Below the pieces are notes generated by a model. The model ran no database searches, was not told the origin of the DNA, and saw only the letters and a list, made by a program, of their open reading frames with translations. A stretch of DNA of 32,035 bases from Verrucomicrobiales bacterium (lineage in GTDB: Bacteria > Verrucomicrobiota > Verrucomicrobiia > Verrucomicrobiales > DEV007), in contig DUBC01000015.1 in NCBI GenBank assembly GCA_012960505.1, forward strand, positions 1-32,035, written 5' to 3'. Of the stretch, positions 1 through 7,945 are shown in pieces (within the stretch, counting starts at the first letter, position 1; every line of letters begins with the position of its first letter). The translations under genes were made by a program, and so were the position numbers.

Positions 1-2814
1 GCTATTTGCGAGGTAAGCATATCCCTTAGTGACTGGAACTGAGGGGCCAAAGTCTGGAAGCGAGGAGTGATCGCTAGGTAACCTGCCTATGTAGCATTTC
101 CCATCTCTTAGAGGTATCATAATTCTTAATCCATTACTGCTAAATATCGGCTTACTAAATTCTAAAACTGTTTCAGTAATTATATTTGTTTGTAGAAGTT
201 CTCCACTGTATGAATCCCATAATTGTACTGTTAGGTTTGGGGATGCTGTGATTATTTTACTACCGCTAGGAGTAAAGGTTCCGATAGCCGACGCATGTTG
301 CCACTGATTTGTTGCTTTAGGGTCACTGCTTATTTTTTCAGAATAGTCTAAAGTTATTAATAATTGGTTTGTTTCCAAGCTCCATACGTAGAAGTTGCCC
401 TCTAAATGAGAGTGTGTTAGGATTCTTGAGCCTTCGGGATCGAAGCTGGCGCCTGTAGTTATAGAGTGTTCGTAATCAAAAGTGGTTAATTCTCCTGATT
501 TTATATCTAATACGGCTGACTGTTTATCAGAGTGGGCACCAAAAACAATTTTTGACTCATCACGATTCCATTCTGGATAAAAATCTTTTGTATCAATTTC
601 TAGGATGCTTGATTTTTTTTCAACGTCCCAAATATTAGTAGCTTTTTTCCAACCTCGATTGATGAGTATCTTTGTACCATCCTTTGAGTATCTACATAAC
701 ACCCCTTTGAAGGGGATTGTTTGTACGCTTTCACCAGTTTTTATGTCTATGATTTCACTGAAATCCTTATTACCATAGCCAATTACGAGATACTTATCGT
801 CGGGGCTAAAATCAATACTATTATACCACGCGCCTCGACCATCCCCATTGAATATCTCCCTGTAAATATCGGAGGAAGAGTCCCAAATTCTAACGTTTTT
901 CTTCTGACTGTTGCCGCCTCTCCACCAATGAGCAGCAGTTACTACGATTTTTCCGTCTTTTGTTGCTGTAGATGTTTTGTAATCGGCACCATTAAAATCT
1001 AGGCTTTCCGATAAATGCCCTGGAGGTGAAGCATATGCAAATAAATTAAAAATTGTATCTATAGCTGTCGAATTTTTGGGTTCTGCAATTAATGATCTGG
1101 CAAAGTAAGCAGCGGCTTGTCCTGTGTTTTGTTGCTTTGCAAATGAATGCCCCAGACTGTCGTCAGATCTTGCAAAGTTGATCCGAAGGTTTTCTTTAGC
1201 TTGAACGGCTTCTTTTTGAGCTAGTACAGCTTTGTTTTGGGAATTAACTGCAAAAATCATTGCGGCTAATGCAATGACTGCGACTACACCTACAACGGCA
1301 GCAAAACGTTTCATGTTTTTAGCGGAACGTTCGCGCGCTTCAGCAAGTTCTTGTGCTTGCTCCAATTCCTTCTGCCTCGCTAATTCTTTTTCACGTTCAG
1401 CTTTCCGGCCTTCTTCTTCACTAGCTTCCAGAAATTCTGTAGCAACTTGAAAACCTCCGCCATAAAGATCAGCCCAATTTTCATTAGGTTGGTACTTGTC
1501 TCTCCAGGTTTGAGAAATTTGAAGATCTGGGTCATGATAAAGTCCAGCTTCTTTCTTTTTCCAAAGTGATGAGGTATCGACTAATCGTCTATAAATTCTT
1601 GCGGATTGAGCTTCTTCCTCTACCCAATTACGTAGCCTCTGCCACACTCGCATGAGGCTTTCGTGTGAAATATCAATAACAGTATCTGCTTCAAGTTCAC
1701 GGTCAGAAGGCGGCATCAAGAAAGTGACTCCTTGCTGACGATAGGGCTCTACAACACTCTTAACCTCCTCGATCGAGTGATCGGTAATATCTGCTAATTG
1801 TTGAAGTCTTAGAGGGCGTCTAATTCCTCTATTGTCATCACCCTTTTCGGTGATGGCTCTAAACATTCTAGTAGCAGTTTCTCTAGTGGCTTTATCTTCA
1901 AAGGTATCAAAAATTTCATCAGCATGAATTGATAAAGCTTTGCTCATTCCGCCAATGCCTCGGTAGTCTTCAAGGTCCACTTCTTCGGCCCCGTTCCTGT
2001 CAGCCCAAGCGTCCCAAGTTCGCATTAGAGCATGTTGAAGGCAGGGGAGTTGGTCTGACTCAGTCCCAATATCATTGAGGAGTCTTTGAAGTAGTCGAGG
2101 GGCCAGTTTAGCGCCACCGACTCTGACTGGTCCTTCGATTACTGATTTGTATTCTTCACGTGACAATCGTGGAATCAGATACTCACCTTCGTTGATTTCT
2201 TCAGGGAGACCTTCAAATTTGGAGCAGTCACCAATATAGTCTGAGCGCATCGTAATGATGACGTATATTGGAATATTACTTTGTTTGGCGGCTTCCAAAA
2301 TCATTGAGATGAAGTCGTCAGCAGCTTCTTCTTCTTCTTTTCCTGCTTCGCTATAACGGAAAATTTCCTCAAACTGGTCAACGACAAGCAGGAAGTTTGT
2401 TCCTTCCGGTAACGTTGCTTGTCTGATTGCTTCAACGAGACCAAGACGGCTCCGTTTTAGAGTAGCATTCAATTTCAGATGAATATCTGGTTCTTCCGAA
2501 TCATAGATGTCTGCATCTACAAGAGACTTGGATAATTGATTGAATGGTCCTCCTCCAGGATTCATTATTGCGACTTCCCAGTCAGTGCCCGCTTTCAGAA
2601 ACGAGCCGCCGTAAAGTTCAGATAGTAAACCGCATCGGACTAGAGAGGATTTTCCACTTCCGGATGTTCCAATCACGCCAACGAAGCGGTTGTCTCTTAA
2701 GAGCTTTAGGAGTTCAAGGGTTTGGTTTTCCCTGCCAAAGAATAGATGCTCTTCGTCGCTTTGGAATGGGCGCAGTCCTGGAAATGGGTTTGGGAGGTTT
2801 TTTTTGTCGGCCAT
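1..2814 (-). CDS. nSTAND1 NTPase with transmembrane segment and WD40 repeats (3' end beyond window)
   Basis: Reading from the ATG at 2814, the frame stays open for all 938 codons to base 1, so the C-terminus is missing. The start NPFPGLRPFQ...FFGREN is the hallmark of nSTAND1 NTPases. Walker A GTSGSGKS is at residues 49-56 and Walker B LLVVDQFEE at about 142-150. The family motif VIDISHESLMRVW is near 379-391. A charged coiled coil (about 460-500) leads to one hydrophobic segment at about 503-523, then a C-terminal part with WD40 blade ends (IWD, IWD, VWS, LWD near residues 640, 725, 806, 863). STAND proteins are ATP-switched sensors/scaffolds; the WD40 part probably binds the trigger or partner. 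The start lies 5 bases after the stop of the cyclase-TIR gene, with AAAGGAA inside the end of that gene as a plausible ribosome site, so the two are probably co-translated. The trigger is unknown. Confidence 0.9.
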   Translation of the reverse strand, partial: MADKKNLPNPFPGLRPFQSDEEHLFFGRENQTLELLKLLRDNRFVGVIGTSGSGKSSLVRCGLLSELYGGSFLKAGTDWEVAIMNPGGGPFNQLSKSLVDADIYDSEEPDIHLKLNATLKRSRLGLVEAIRQATLPEGTNFLLVVDQFEEIFRYSEAGKEEEEAADDFISMILEAAKQSNIPIYVIITMRSDYIGDCSKFEGLPEEINEGEYLIPRLSREEYKSVIEGPVRVGGAKLAPRLLQRLLNDIGTESDQLPCLQHALMRTWDAWADRNGAEEVDLEDYRGIGGMSKALSIHADEIFDTFEDKATRETATRMFRAITEKGDDNRGIRRPLRLQQLADITDHSIEEVKSVVEPYRQQGVTFLMPPSDRELEADTVIDISHESLMRVWQRLRNWVEEEAQSARIYRRLVDTSSLWKKKEAGLYHDPDLQISQTWRDKYQPNENWADLYGGGFQVATEFLEASEEEGRKAEREKELARQKELEQAQELAEARERSAKNMKRFAAVVGVVAVIALAAMIFAVNSQNKAVLAQKEAVQAKENLRINFARSDDSLGHSFAKQQNTGQAAAYFARSLIAEPKNSTAIDTIFNLFAYASPPGHLSESLDFNGADYKTSTATKDGKIVVTAAHWWRGGNSQKKNVRIWDSSSDIYREIFNGDGRGAWYNSIDFSPDDKYLVIGYGNKDFSEIIDIKTGESVQTIPFKGVLCRYSKDGTKILINRGWKKATNIWDVEKKSSILEIDTKDFYPEWNRDESKIVFGAHSDKQSAVLDIKSGELTTFDYEHSITTGASFDPEGSRILTHSHLEGNFYVWSLETNQLLITLDYSEKISSDPKATNQWQHASAIGTFTPSGSKIITASPNLTVQLWDSYSGELLQTNIITETVLEFSKPIFSSNGLRIMIPLRDGKCYIGRLPSDHSSLPDFGPSVPVTKGYAYLANS

Positions 2815-2819
2815 TAATA

Positions 2820-5042
2820 TTAGGTTCCTTTCGTCGCCTCAATGAACTCTTTGAGATCATTGTCGGAGGTAAACGATTCTTCGTTTTGCCGGATAATTTT
2901 TGCGGTGTGAGACTTGTACCGTTCTTTGCGGTGGTCGTGAGGAGGGGCAATGAAAACTGCTTGATTCTCTATAGGATTTTCCCTGCCGTATCCTACAGCT
3001 TTGATGAGATCTCTTAATTTGATATCGGCCCAGGCGCGTGGAGCGGCTCCATAGTAGACCAATGCACCTGAGCAGTTTATTAAATTTTCCTGATGGAGGG
3101 CTTTAACGTCTACTTCATCACCATCAAATGCTGGCAAGCAAACCTCAAGACCTTCCTTGAATAAATAGTCTTCGAGGGCTTCTACAGCTTCTTCATCACG
3201 CTGTTCGCAAATTAAGTAAATTAGTTTTGAATCATTAACAGGAGCGACCTCTTTATTCGCATCTTCCTCGGCTCTTTTCTTTTGTTCTTCAATGACTCTG
3301 AAAATGTCTCTCTTTAATGTCGTGATGCTACCTTCAATTAATTCGGCGGCAGAGTGAAGAGAAGGGTCTTCTTGAATTTTCTCAAGAAGTTCAACTTGCT
3401 TAGTCTCTCCACCACTAAAATCTCGCGGACTCCAAATGAAACGTTTGAGGCCACTGCTTGCTTTTTCAGCGGTGAATCGCAGTAGAATCTCACCCAAAGA
3501 TGAAGAAGCGCCTTCAGGAATGAGTCCGTAATGATGCCCCATCAAATGAATTGAAGTGACACAATCTGTGATCATTTCCTCTAAGGCTTGATTTAATTCA
3601 TTTACTGAAAGGGGGAGGGGACAATCAGGGACAACATGGTAACCGTGTTCTCTAAGTTCCCTCTTAACAGTATCGTATTCCTTAGTGAGTTCTGAGGTGG
3701 TTGGGGCTAGGAAAATCTTTTGTCGGCCACCAGTAATTTCTGCTGGTTCAGCGCTAGATAAATCCCTTTTATTTTTGATCGTTTCACAAAGTTCATAGGC
3801 CAAGTCGTAAACGCGTTCGTAATAGTGTTGTCTTGAATCTTCTCCAAAATCTTCATTAAATTCACGGACTCTCCCCGTACTTGGTTCTCTTTCAAAGAAT
3901 TCGAGCCCTGGGCACTTTGTTATGACCGAAGAGATAGCATTTGGCAATTCTTCAGAAGGAACGGGCATTTTGATCGCGTTTACTAGTTTCGATTCGTTAG
4001 CAGCTCCCGATCCTGTTTGGGATGAGATAGTTTCTGGATTGTAGAAAACTTCCATCTCCTTTTGGCATCCAGGAGAATTTGTGAATGGGGGAGAAATGAC
4101 AGGAACTACGGCCTTTGCTTCGTTCATTCCTTTGATGATTCCGCCACCTGAACCAATGGATTCGAAATCCTTACCGCTTAGCTTGGAAATTTTAACTTCT
4201 TCACCAGAGAGCTGTTCCATGCGCACTTTGAGGTTGCGTTGCAGTTGCGAAATCCAGCCATCTTCTCCAGTGCGGAGAGGCTCATTGTCAACGTCCGCGT
4301 AACTGATGAGGACGTCTGAGTTTTCAATGTCTATTGGCTCCGACTCTTCAAAAGTAACATTCTCAGAACTGCCTGCTTGTTCATTTGTTGTTTGGTTTGC
4401 AGGCCGCGCTTTTTTTGATCCTGTTGGCGCTGTGAGCGGTGCTATTCCCTCAAGCCCGACTTCAAAGATCTCAATATTTTCATCGTTTCCGTCAATCTCG
4501 TAGGATCCGTGGGATACCCATTCCGGTGGGGAGAGAATTCTATCGGAGAGCCCAGAATCAGGATGATTGCGAACAAATTGTTTGGCATCATCATAGACGA
4601 CTCTAGTCATCAATATTTGTCCTGGTCCACCCAAATCCATGACTCTTGCGACCAGATTGATGGGCATACCTACGGCGCGGGTTCCTCCTCGATTGGTCTC
4701 ATCCATTTCGGTGATCAAACCCATGTTCAAGCCCATGCGTATATTTATTAATTCACCTTCACATTTTTCTAGGCTTAATCTGTATTGTAGCCTCAATGCA
4801 GTGTTTACTGCATCGCTTGGGTCAGTGAAACGGATCAGAAAGCCGTCCCCAGTCTCATTAAGTATTTTAGCGTCAGGAACTACAGAGAGGCACTCCTTAA
4901 TGATTTCATCATGCCTGCTTACGTAACGCGTATAATCATTGGTTCCGAGCTTTTGTTGCAAGGCAACAGAACCCACAATGTCAGTGAAAATTAAAGCGGC
5001 AATTTGTTTGCTCGGCCCTATTGCTGGTTCCCCATCTTCCAT
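2820..5042 (-). CDS. Class III nucleotidyl cyclase domain fused to TIR, DUF4062-like and second TIR-like domains
   Basis: The 740-residue protein has four parts. Residues 14-195 form a class III cyclase homology domain: metal-binding Asp21 (FTDIVGS) and Asp66 (TGDGF), and transition-state Asn129/Arg133 (NLVAR). The usual base-recognition Lys and Asp positions read Asn62 and Met126, so the product cannot be assumed to be cAMP. A linker leads to a TIR domain at about 242-345 (DVLISYAD, DGWISQLQ, SPPFTNSPGCQKEM) with Glu329 at the expected NADase glutamate position. Residues about 440-590 (KIFLAPTTSELTKEYDTVK) resemble DUF4062-type domains of STAND-linked proteins. Residues 605-735 form another alpha/beta TIR-like domain. 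No signal peptide is visible, so it is probably cytoplasmic. It is first in a probable operon with the nSTAND-WD40 gene. No clear Shine-Dalgarno precedes the ATG. A conflict or stress signalling role is inferred. Confidence 0.85.
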   Translation of the reverse strand: MEDGEPAIGPSKQIAALIFTDIVGSVALQQKLGTNDYTRYVSRHDEIIKECLSVVPDAKILNETGDGFLIRFTDPSDAVNTALRLQYRLSLEKCEGELINIRMGLNMGLITEMDETNRGGTRAVGMPINLVARVMDLGGPGQILMTRVVYDDAKQFVRNHPDSGLSDRILSPPEWVSHGSYEIDGNDENIEIFEVGLEGIAPLTAPTGSKKARPANQTTNEQAGSSENVTFEESEPIDIENSDVLISYADVDNEPLRTGEDGWISQLQRNLKVRMEQLSGEEVKISKLSGKDFESIGSGGGIIKGMNEAKAVVPVISPPFTNSPGCQKEMEVFYNPETISSQTGSGAANESKLVNAIKMPVPSEELPNAISSVITKCPGLEFFEREPSTGRVREFNEDFGEDSRQHYYERVYDLAYELCETIKNKRDLSSAEPAEITGGRQKIFLAPTTSELTKEYDTVKRELREHGYHVVPDCPLPLSVNELNQALEEMITDCVTSIHLMGHHYGLIPEGASSSLGEILLRFTAEKASSGLKRFIWSPRDFSGGETKQVELLEKIQEDPSLHSAAELIEGSITTLKRDIFRVIEEQKKRAEEDANKEVAPVNDSKLIYLICEQRDEEAVEALEDYLFKEGLEVCLPAFDGDEVDVKALHQENLINCSGALVYYGAAPRAWADIKLRDLIKAVGYGRENPIENQAVFIAPPHDHRKERYKSHTAKIIRQNEESFTSDNDLKEFIEATKGT

Positions 5043-5496
5043 TTATTTAGATTTTTAAGAAGTCTAATTGTTAGATAAAATTTCAATTGCAAGTTTGTAG
5101 CGACTCAGTGGGGTTGAGATTTGCAATTATTAATATTAAGTTAATGTTGCCATTAATATTCAGTTAGTAAATATTTTTCTATTTGTAAACCACTTTAAAA
5201 CTAGATATTTATCATTGTTTTGGGAACCGCTGGCCCGAAATCAATATGAGTCGTTTTTTGATGACTTGAATCAGGTCTTCGCGTTTAAATATGGAGGCAT
5301 ATAAAACTGAAAAATTAACTTCAGAATAGTAATGGCTGACACCAAAGATTTATTTACGCAATTCACGTAAAGTCTTATCATCGATAGAACTTAAAGCGTG
5401 AAAATAGCAATCCAAATACTGATAAAAAAAGTATGTTTTTTAAGGTAAAAGTTAAATTACCTATTACAAAAGGAGGCCCTTTGATTTAGAAGGAAA
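5043..5496. other. AT-rich intergenic region between cyclase-TIR operon and rplQ
   Basis: About 450 bases with no convincing gene. It must hold the promoter of the minus-strand cyclase/nSTAND operon and the 3' end of the rplQ transcript. Next to the operon start there is a pair of direct repeats (5129-5143 and 5152-5166). Just after the rplQ stop, a weak minus-strand hairpin (AAAGG-GCCT-CCTTTT, about 5469-5483) could be a poor terminator. Only tiny ORFs occur, such as a 12-codon one at about 5333. Confidence 0.6.
5129..5166. repeat. Two direct repeats ATTAATATTMAGTTA upstream of cyclase-TIR operon
   Basis: ATTAATATTAAGTTA (5129-5143) and ATTAATATTCAGTTA (5152-5166) differ at one base and start 23 bp apart, close to two helical turns. 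They lie about 87-124 bp upstream of the cyclase-TIR ATG. Each contains the palindrome-like core TAATATT. The position suits an operator, but the AT-rich setting makes chance similarity possible. Confidence 0.4.
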
Positions 5497-5931
5497 TTAA
5501 GCTTCCACTTCTACTGGTGCCTCTGAATCTGTAGCTTTCACAAATTGATCTACCCATGAAATAAATGCCATAGGAGCAGAATCACTCTCACGTGGGCCGA
5601 GTTTGGTAATTCTTGTATACCCACCGACACGGTCAACTGAGGCTGAGGCAATTTCATTAAATAGCTTTGATACGCTTTTCTTTTGCCTAAGGAAGGCTAA
5701 TGCCTGACGGCGATAATGAACTCCTTTTGCTTTATCTCCAGCTGAATCAGCCGCTATACCCTTTTTCCCAAGAGTAACCATTTTTTCGGCAATGGGCCTG
5801 AGAGCCTTTGCTTTGGCTAAAGTTGTCTTGATTTGCCCCTCTTCAATTAGGCTGCAAGCTTGATTTGCAAGCAGGGATCGGCGATGAGCTTTTGGGCGTT
5901 GAAGTTTGCTGGTTTTATTACGGTGTCTCAT
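5497..5931 (-). CDS. rplQ: 50S ribosomal protein L17
   Basis: Large-subunit protein L17. The N-terminus MRHRNKTSKLQRPKAHRRSL, followed by LIEEGQIKTTLAKAKALRP, is the diagnostic L17 sequence. At 144 residues it is slightly longer than the E. coli protein, with an acidic tail ending EAPVEVEA. It lies downstream of rpoA on the same strand, the classical pairing at the end of the alpha operon. The 118-base gap contains a strong inverted repeat, so expression may be tuned separately from rpoA. Confidence 0.97.
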   Translation of the reverse strand: MRHRNKTSKLQRPKAHRRSLLANQACSLIEEGQIKTTLAKAKALRPIAEKMVTLGKKGIAADSAGDKAKGVHYRRQALAFLRQKKSVSKLFNEIASASVDRVGGYTRITKLGPRESDSAPMAFISWVDQFVKATDSEAPVEVEA

Positions 5932-5971
5932 TAGATGGCCGGTTTTATTGTCACTTTTGTCAGCTAGGGGC

Positions 5972-6014
5972 TGCGCGAGGGGTGCCCATTATAGGTCAAC
6001 AATGCCCTCGCGCA
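5972..6014 (-). promoter_or_regulatory. Inverted repeat (10-bp stem) between rpoA and rplQ
   Basis: TGCGCGAGGG (5972-5981) and CCCTCGCGCA (6005-6014) are perfect complements around a 23-nt loop, in an otherwise AT-rich intergenic stretch. In the rpoA-rplQ transcript this would make a stable hairpin about 40 bases before the rplQ start. No U-run follows on the minus strand, so it is not a standard terminator. An RNA processing site, 3'-end stabiliser or autoregulatory structure are possible roles. Confidence 0.6.
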
Positions 6015-6049
6015 ACGCGAATTTATTCACTTATAGGATGAATTTTGTG

Positions 6050-7126
6050 TTATTCGTCCAAGTTTGCGGCGATGAGGTCCTCAAGTCCTGGGCCTTCAGT
6101 CTGCAATGGAGCATGCAAGGTTGCTGGACCGAATGCTTGATCCAATAGGCTTGGATCGAGTTGCATTCCTAGAGAAAGCCCAAGTTCCATCAGCTTGTCT
6201 TTAATTTCGTTCAGGGACTTCTTACCGAAATTGCGATATTTAAGCATTTCAGCTTCTGATTTCAGCGCCAGCTGTCCAACTGATGTGATGTTTGCGTTGT
6301 TCAAGCAATTTGCAGCACGTACAGAGAGTTCAATCTCATTAACGCTCATATTGAGAAGCTTGCGAAGCTCTGCATTTTCCTCACTTTCAGATTCTGGCTT
6401 GTTATCAAATTCAATTTGATCGTCATCGTAGTTAACAAAAACGTCAAGGTGATGGCGTAAGATAGCTGAGGATTGAGTAAGAGCTTCATGGGGCTCGAGT
6501 CGACCATCAGTCCAGACCTCAAGGATGAGCTTATCGTAGTCAGTTCGTTGTCCGACACGGGTATTATCGACTGAATATTTAACCCGTGTGACTGGTGAGA
6601 AGATAGAATCAATAGGGATGACTCCTATGGGCATATCTATTCTATTGTTGTCCTCTCCACTAGCAAATCCACGACCGACCCGAATTTCCATCTCGCATTC
6701 GAAAGTGGTTTTGCGGTCTAGGGTGCAGATTACTTGATCTTTATTAACGACTTCATACTGGGCATCCTCAGTGATGTCTGCGGCGGTGACTTCGCCTTCT
6801 TTCGTGATTTTGATGTCTAGCATCTTTGGGTCCTTGTTCTCAAAGTGGTTGAATTTCACTTTTTTAAGGTTGAGCACAATATCAGTCACGTCTTCAACGA
6901 TACCAGGCAGGCTTCCGAATTCATGTTGTGCGCCCTTAATTTTTACTGATGTAATTGATGCTCCTTCGAGAGAGGATAGAAGTACTCTCCTTAGGGAGTT
7001 TCCGACAGTGTGTCCGTATCCGGCATCAAATGGTTCTGCTGTGAAGCGTGAATAAGTTTCTGTGGATGTATCTTCGTCCTTAATGAGGCGATCCGGCATT
7101 TCGAACCGGGCTAATCTTACTGGCAT
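6050..7126 (-). CDS. rpoA: DNA-directed RNA polymerase alpha subunit
   Basis: RNA polymerase alpha: its N-terminal domain dimerises and nucleates assembly, its C-terminal domain contacts UP elements and activators. I place the start at the ATG at 7126 (MPVRLARFEMPDRL), giving 358 residues. The open frame continues 45 codons further to 7261, but that stretch is low-quality and overlaps the likely promoter leader. Diagnostic N-terminal sequences are EPFDAGYGHTVGNSLRRVLL and GAQHEFGSLPGIVEDV. The C-terminal domain carries LSVRAANCLNNANITSVGQL, with the Arg equivalent to E. coli R265, and FGKKSLNEIKDKL. rplQ follows downstream. rpsM, rpsK and rpsD, the usual upstream neighbours, are not here: the next gene upstream is unrelated. 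Confidence 0.97.
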   Translation of the reverse strand: MPVRLARFEMPDRLIKDEDTSTETYSRFTAEPFDAGYGHTVGNSLRRVLLSSLEGASITSVKIKGAQHEFGSLPGIVEDVTDIVLNLKKVKFNHFENKDPKMLDIKITKEGEVTAADITEDAQYEVVNKDQVICTLDRKTTFECEMEIRVGRGFASGEDNNRIDMPIGVIPIDSIFSPVTRVKYSVDNTRVGQRTDYDKLILEVWTDGRLEPHEALTQSSAILRHHLDVFVNYDDDQIEFDNKPESESEENAELRKLLNMSVNEIELSVRAANCLNNANITSVGQLALKSEAEMLKYRNFGKKSLNEIKDKLMELGLSLGMQLDPSLLDQAFGPATLHAPLQTEGPGLEDLIAANLDE

Positions 7127-7276
7127 TTTTCTTTTTTTGGTTTGCCGGGTTTCCCCTGACGAGTGAGGTGAACTAGAACAGATTTTTCCAGCACCCAGGG
7201 ACCTACGGCATCTTATATTTCTCGCAGGCGCATATTTTCGAGGGGATACCCTATTTTGCAAGCACTGACTTGCCTA

Positions 7277-7305
7277 ATTATATAAAAATTACCTAGTAAA
7301 ATAAA
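7277..7305 (-). promoter_or_regulatory. Candidate sigma70-type promoter for rpoA-rplQ
   Basis: On the minus strand a perfect TATAAT (7282-7277) is preceded after 17 bases by TTTATT (7305-7300), a weak -35. Transcription would start near 7270 and give a leader of about 145 nt before the rpoA ATG at 7126. It sits directly after the terminator of the upstream minus-strand gene, which suits rpoA-rplQ being its own transcription unit. Confidence 0.45.
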
Positions 7306-7329
7306 AAAACCCGCCTTTCGACGGGTTTT
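7303..7329 (-). terminator. Rho-independent terminator after the TIGR04073-type gene
   Basis: AAAACCCG (7306-7313) and CGGGTTTT (7322-7329) form an 8-bp stem with an 8-nt loop. On the minus strand the stem runs into a T-run (the A-run at 7303-7309), as expected for an intrinsic terminator about 30 bases after the stop codon at 7360. Confidence 0.8.
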
Positions 7330-7359
7330 AAAGTTACTTATCCTAAATTTAGGAAAAAA

Positions 7360-7782
7360 TTACCAGCTCTGAAGTCTGGCGTTGCTGAACTTGCTTTGGA
7401 ATCCAAGTTCAGGGGCCAGTTCTGCGTATCCGTGGTTTAAGTCCCACCAGATATTTTTTCCACCATAGTCAGGACCGTAGCTGCCTTTGTATGTTTCGAT
7501 TGGGAAAGTCACAAATTCAAAGACTCCATAACCAGTTCTCACTAAGCTACGGTAAGCTCCGTTAATTAATCCATAACTGGCTGCATACACAGTACCTTCT
7601 TCTTCAACGTTTCGTCTCCAAGTCGTTGGGACTTCGTTAATTCCGAAAAGGATGTTTCCTACAGCACGGGAAAGTTTACGTATTGGGGTTTGTTTGCCTC
7701 CAGGAGGTGACTGGATGTCCGCGATGGATGTTCCAGATACCAGAAGGCTCGTAGCTAAGGCAAAAACGATAAGTTTTTTCAT
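7360..7782 (-). CDS. Small exported TIGR04073-family (exosortase system-associated) protein
   Basis: 140 residues starting MKKLIVFALATSLLVSGTSIA, a clear Sec signal peptide with a predicted cut near residue 21. The mature part matches my recollection of the TIGR04073 pattern: a SRAVGNILFGINEVPTTW block, then VEEEGTVYAASYGLINGAYRSLVRTGYGVFEFVTFPIE, followed by an aromatic C-terminus. This family is found mainly in PVC and some proteobacterial genomes that carry exosortase sorting systems; its biochemical role is not established. No exosortase or PEP-CTERM gene is seen nearby. It is followed by a good terminator and is divergent from the GreA-family gene, with which it shares a 163-base promoter region. 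Confidence 0.75.
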   Translation of the reverse strand: MKKLIVFALATSLLVSGTSIADIQSPPGGKQTPIRKLSRAVGNILFGINEVPTTWRRNVEEEGTVYAASYGLINGAYRSLVRTGYGVFEFVTFPIETYKGSYGPDYGGKNIWWDLNHGYAELAPELGFQSKFSNARLQSW

Positions 7783-7945
7783 TATTTATGACTAAGATTA
7801 GCTTCGATAACTTGTCTTTGACAAGCTGAAATTTCGAAAAATTGTTAATCTTTTATTGATTCGTGCCGGGATTGGTAGAATTAAAGGAAAATTCGCAGTA
7901 TTTCCCATTGCGATTACCTCTCCTCGTTCCTATTGTGCGCAATCA

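Noticed and set aside
2544..3017. 157-codon plus-strand ORF
   Set aside because: Antisense to the well-supported nSTAND and cyclase-TIR genes, with no family features of its own.
4543..4559. 17-base exact match (TCGGAGAGCCCAGAATC) with 29325-29341
   Set aside because: Lies inside a coding region in one place and in an intergenic region in the other, flanks do not match, and no element boundary is near either copy; most likely chance.
5333..5371. A 12-codon ORF starting MADTKDLFTQ between the cyclase operon and rplQ
   Set aside because: Too short, no ribosome site and no recognisable product; AT-rich sequence gives such ORFs by chance.
7127..7261. 45-codon in-frame N-terminal extension of rpoA
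   Set aside because: Residues do not resemble any alpha subunit, the MPVRLARFEMPDRL start matches the family, and the extension lies in the probable mRNA leader.
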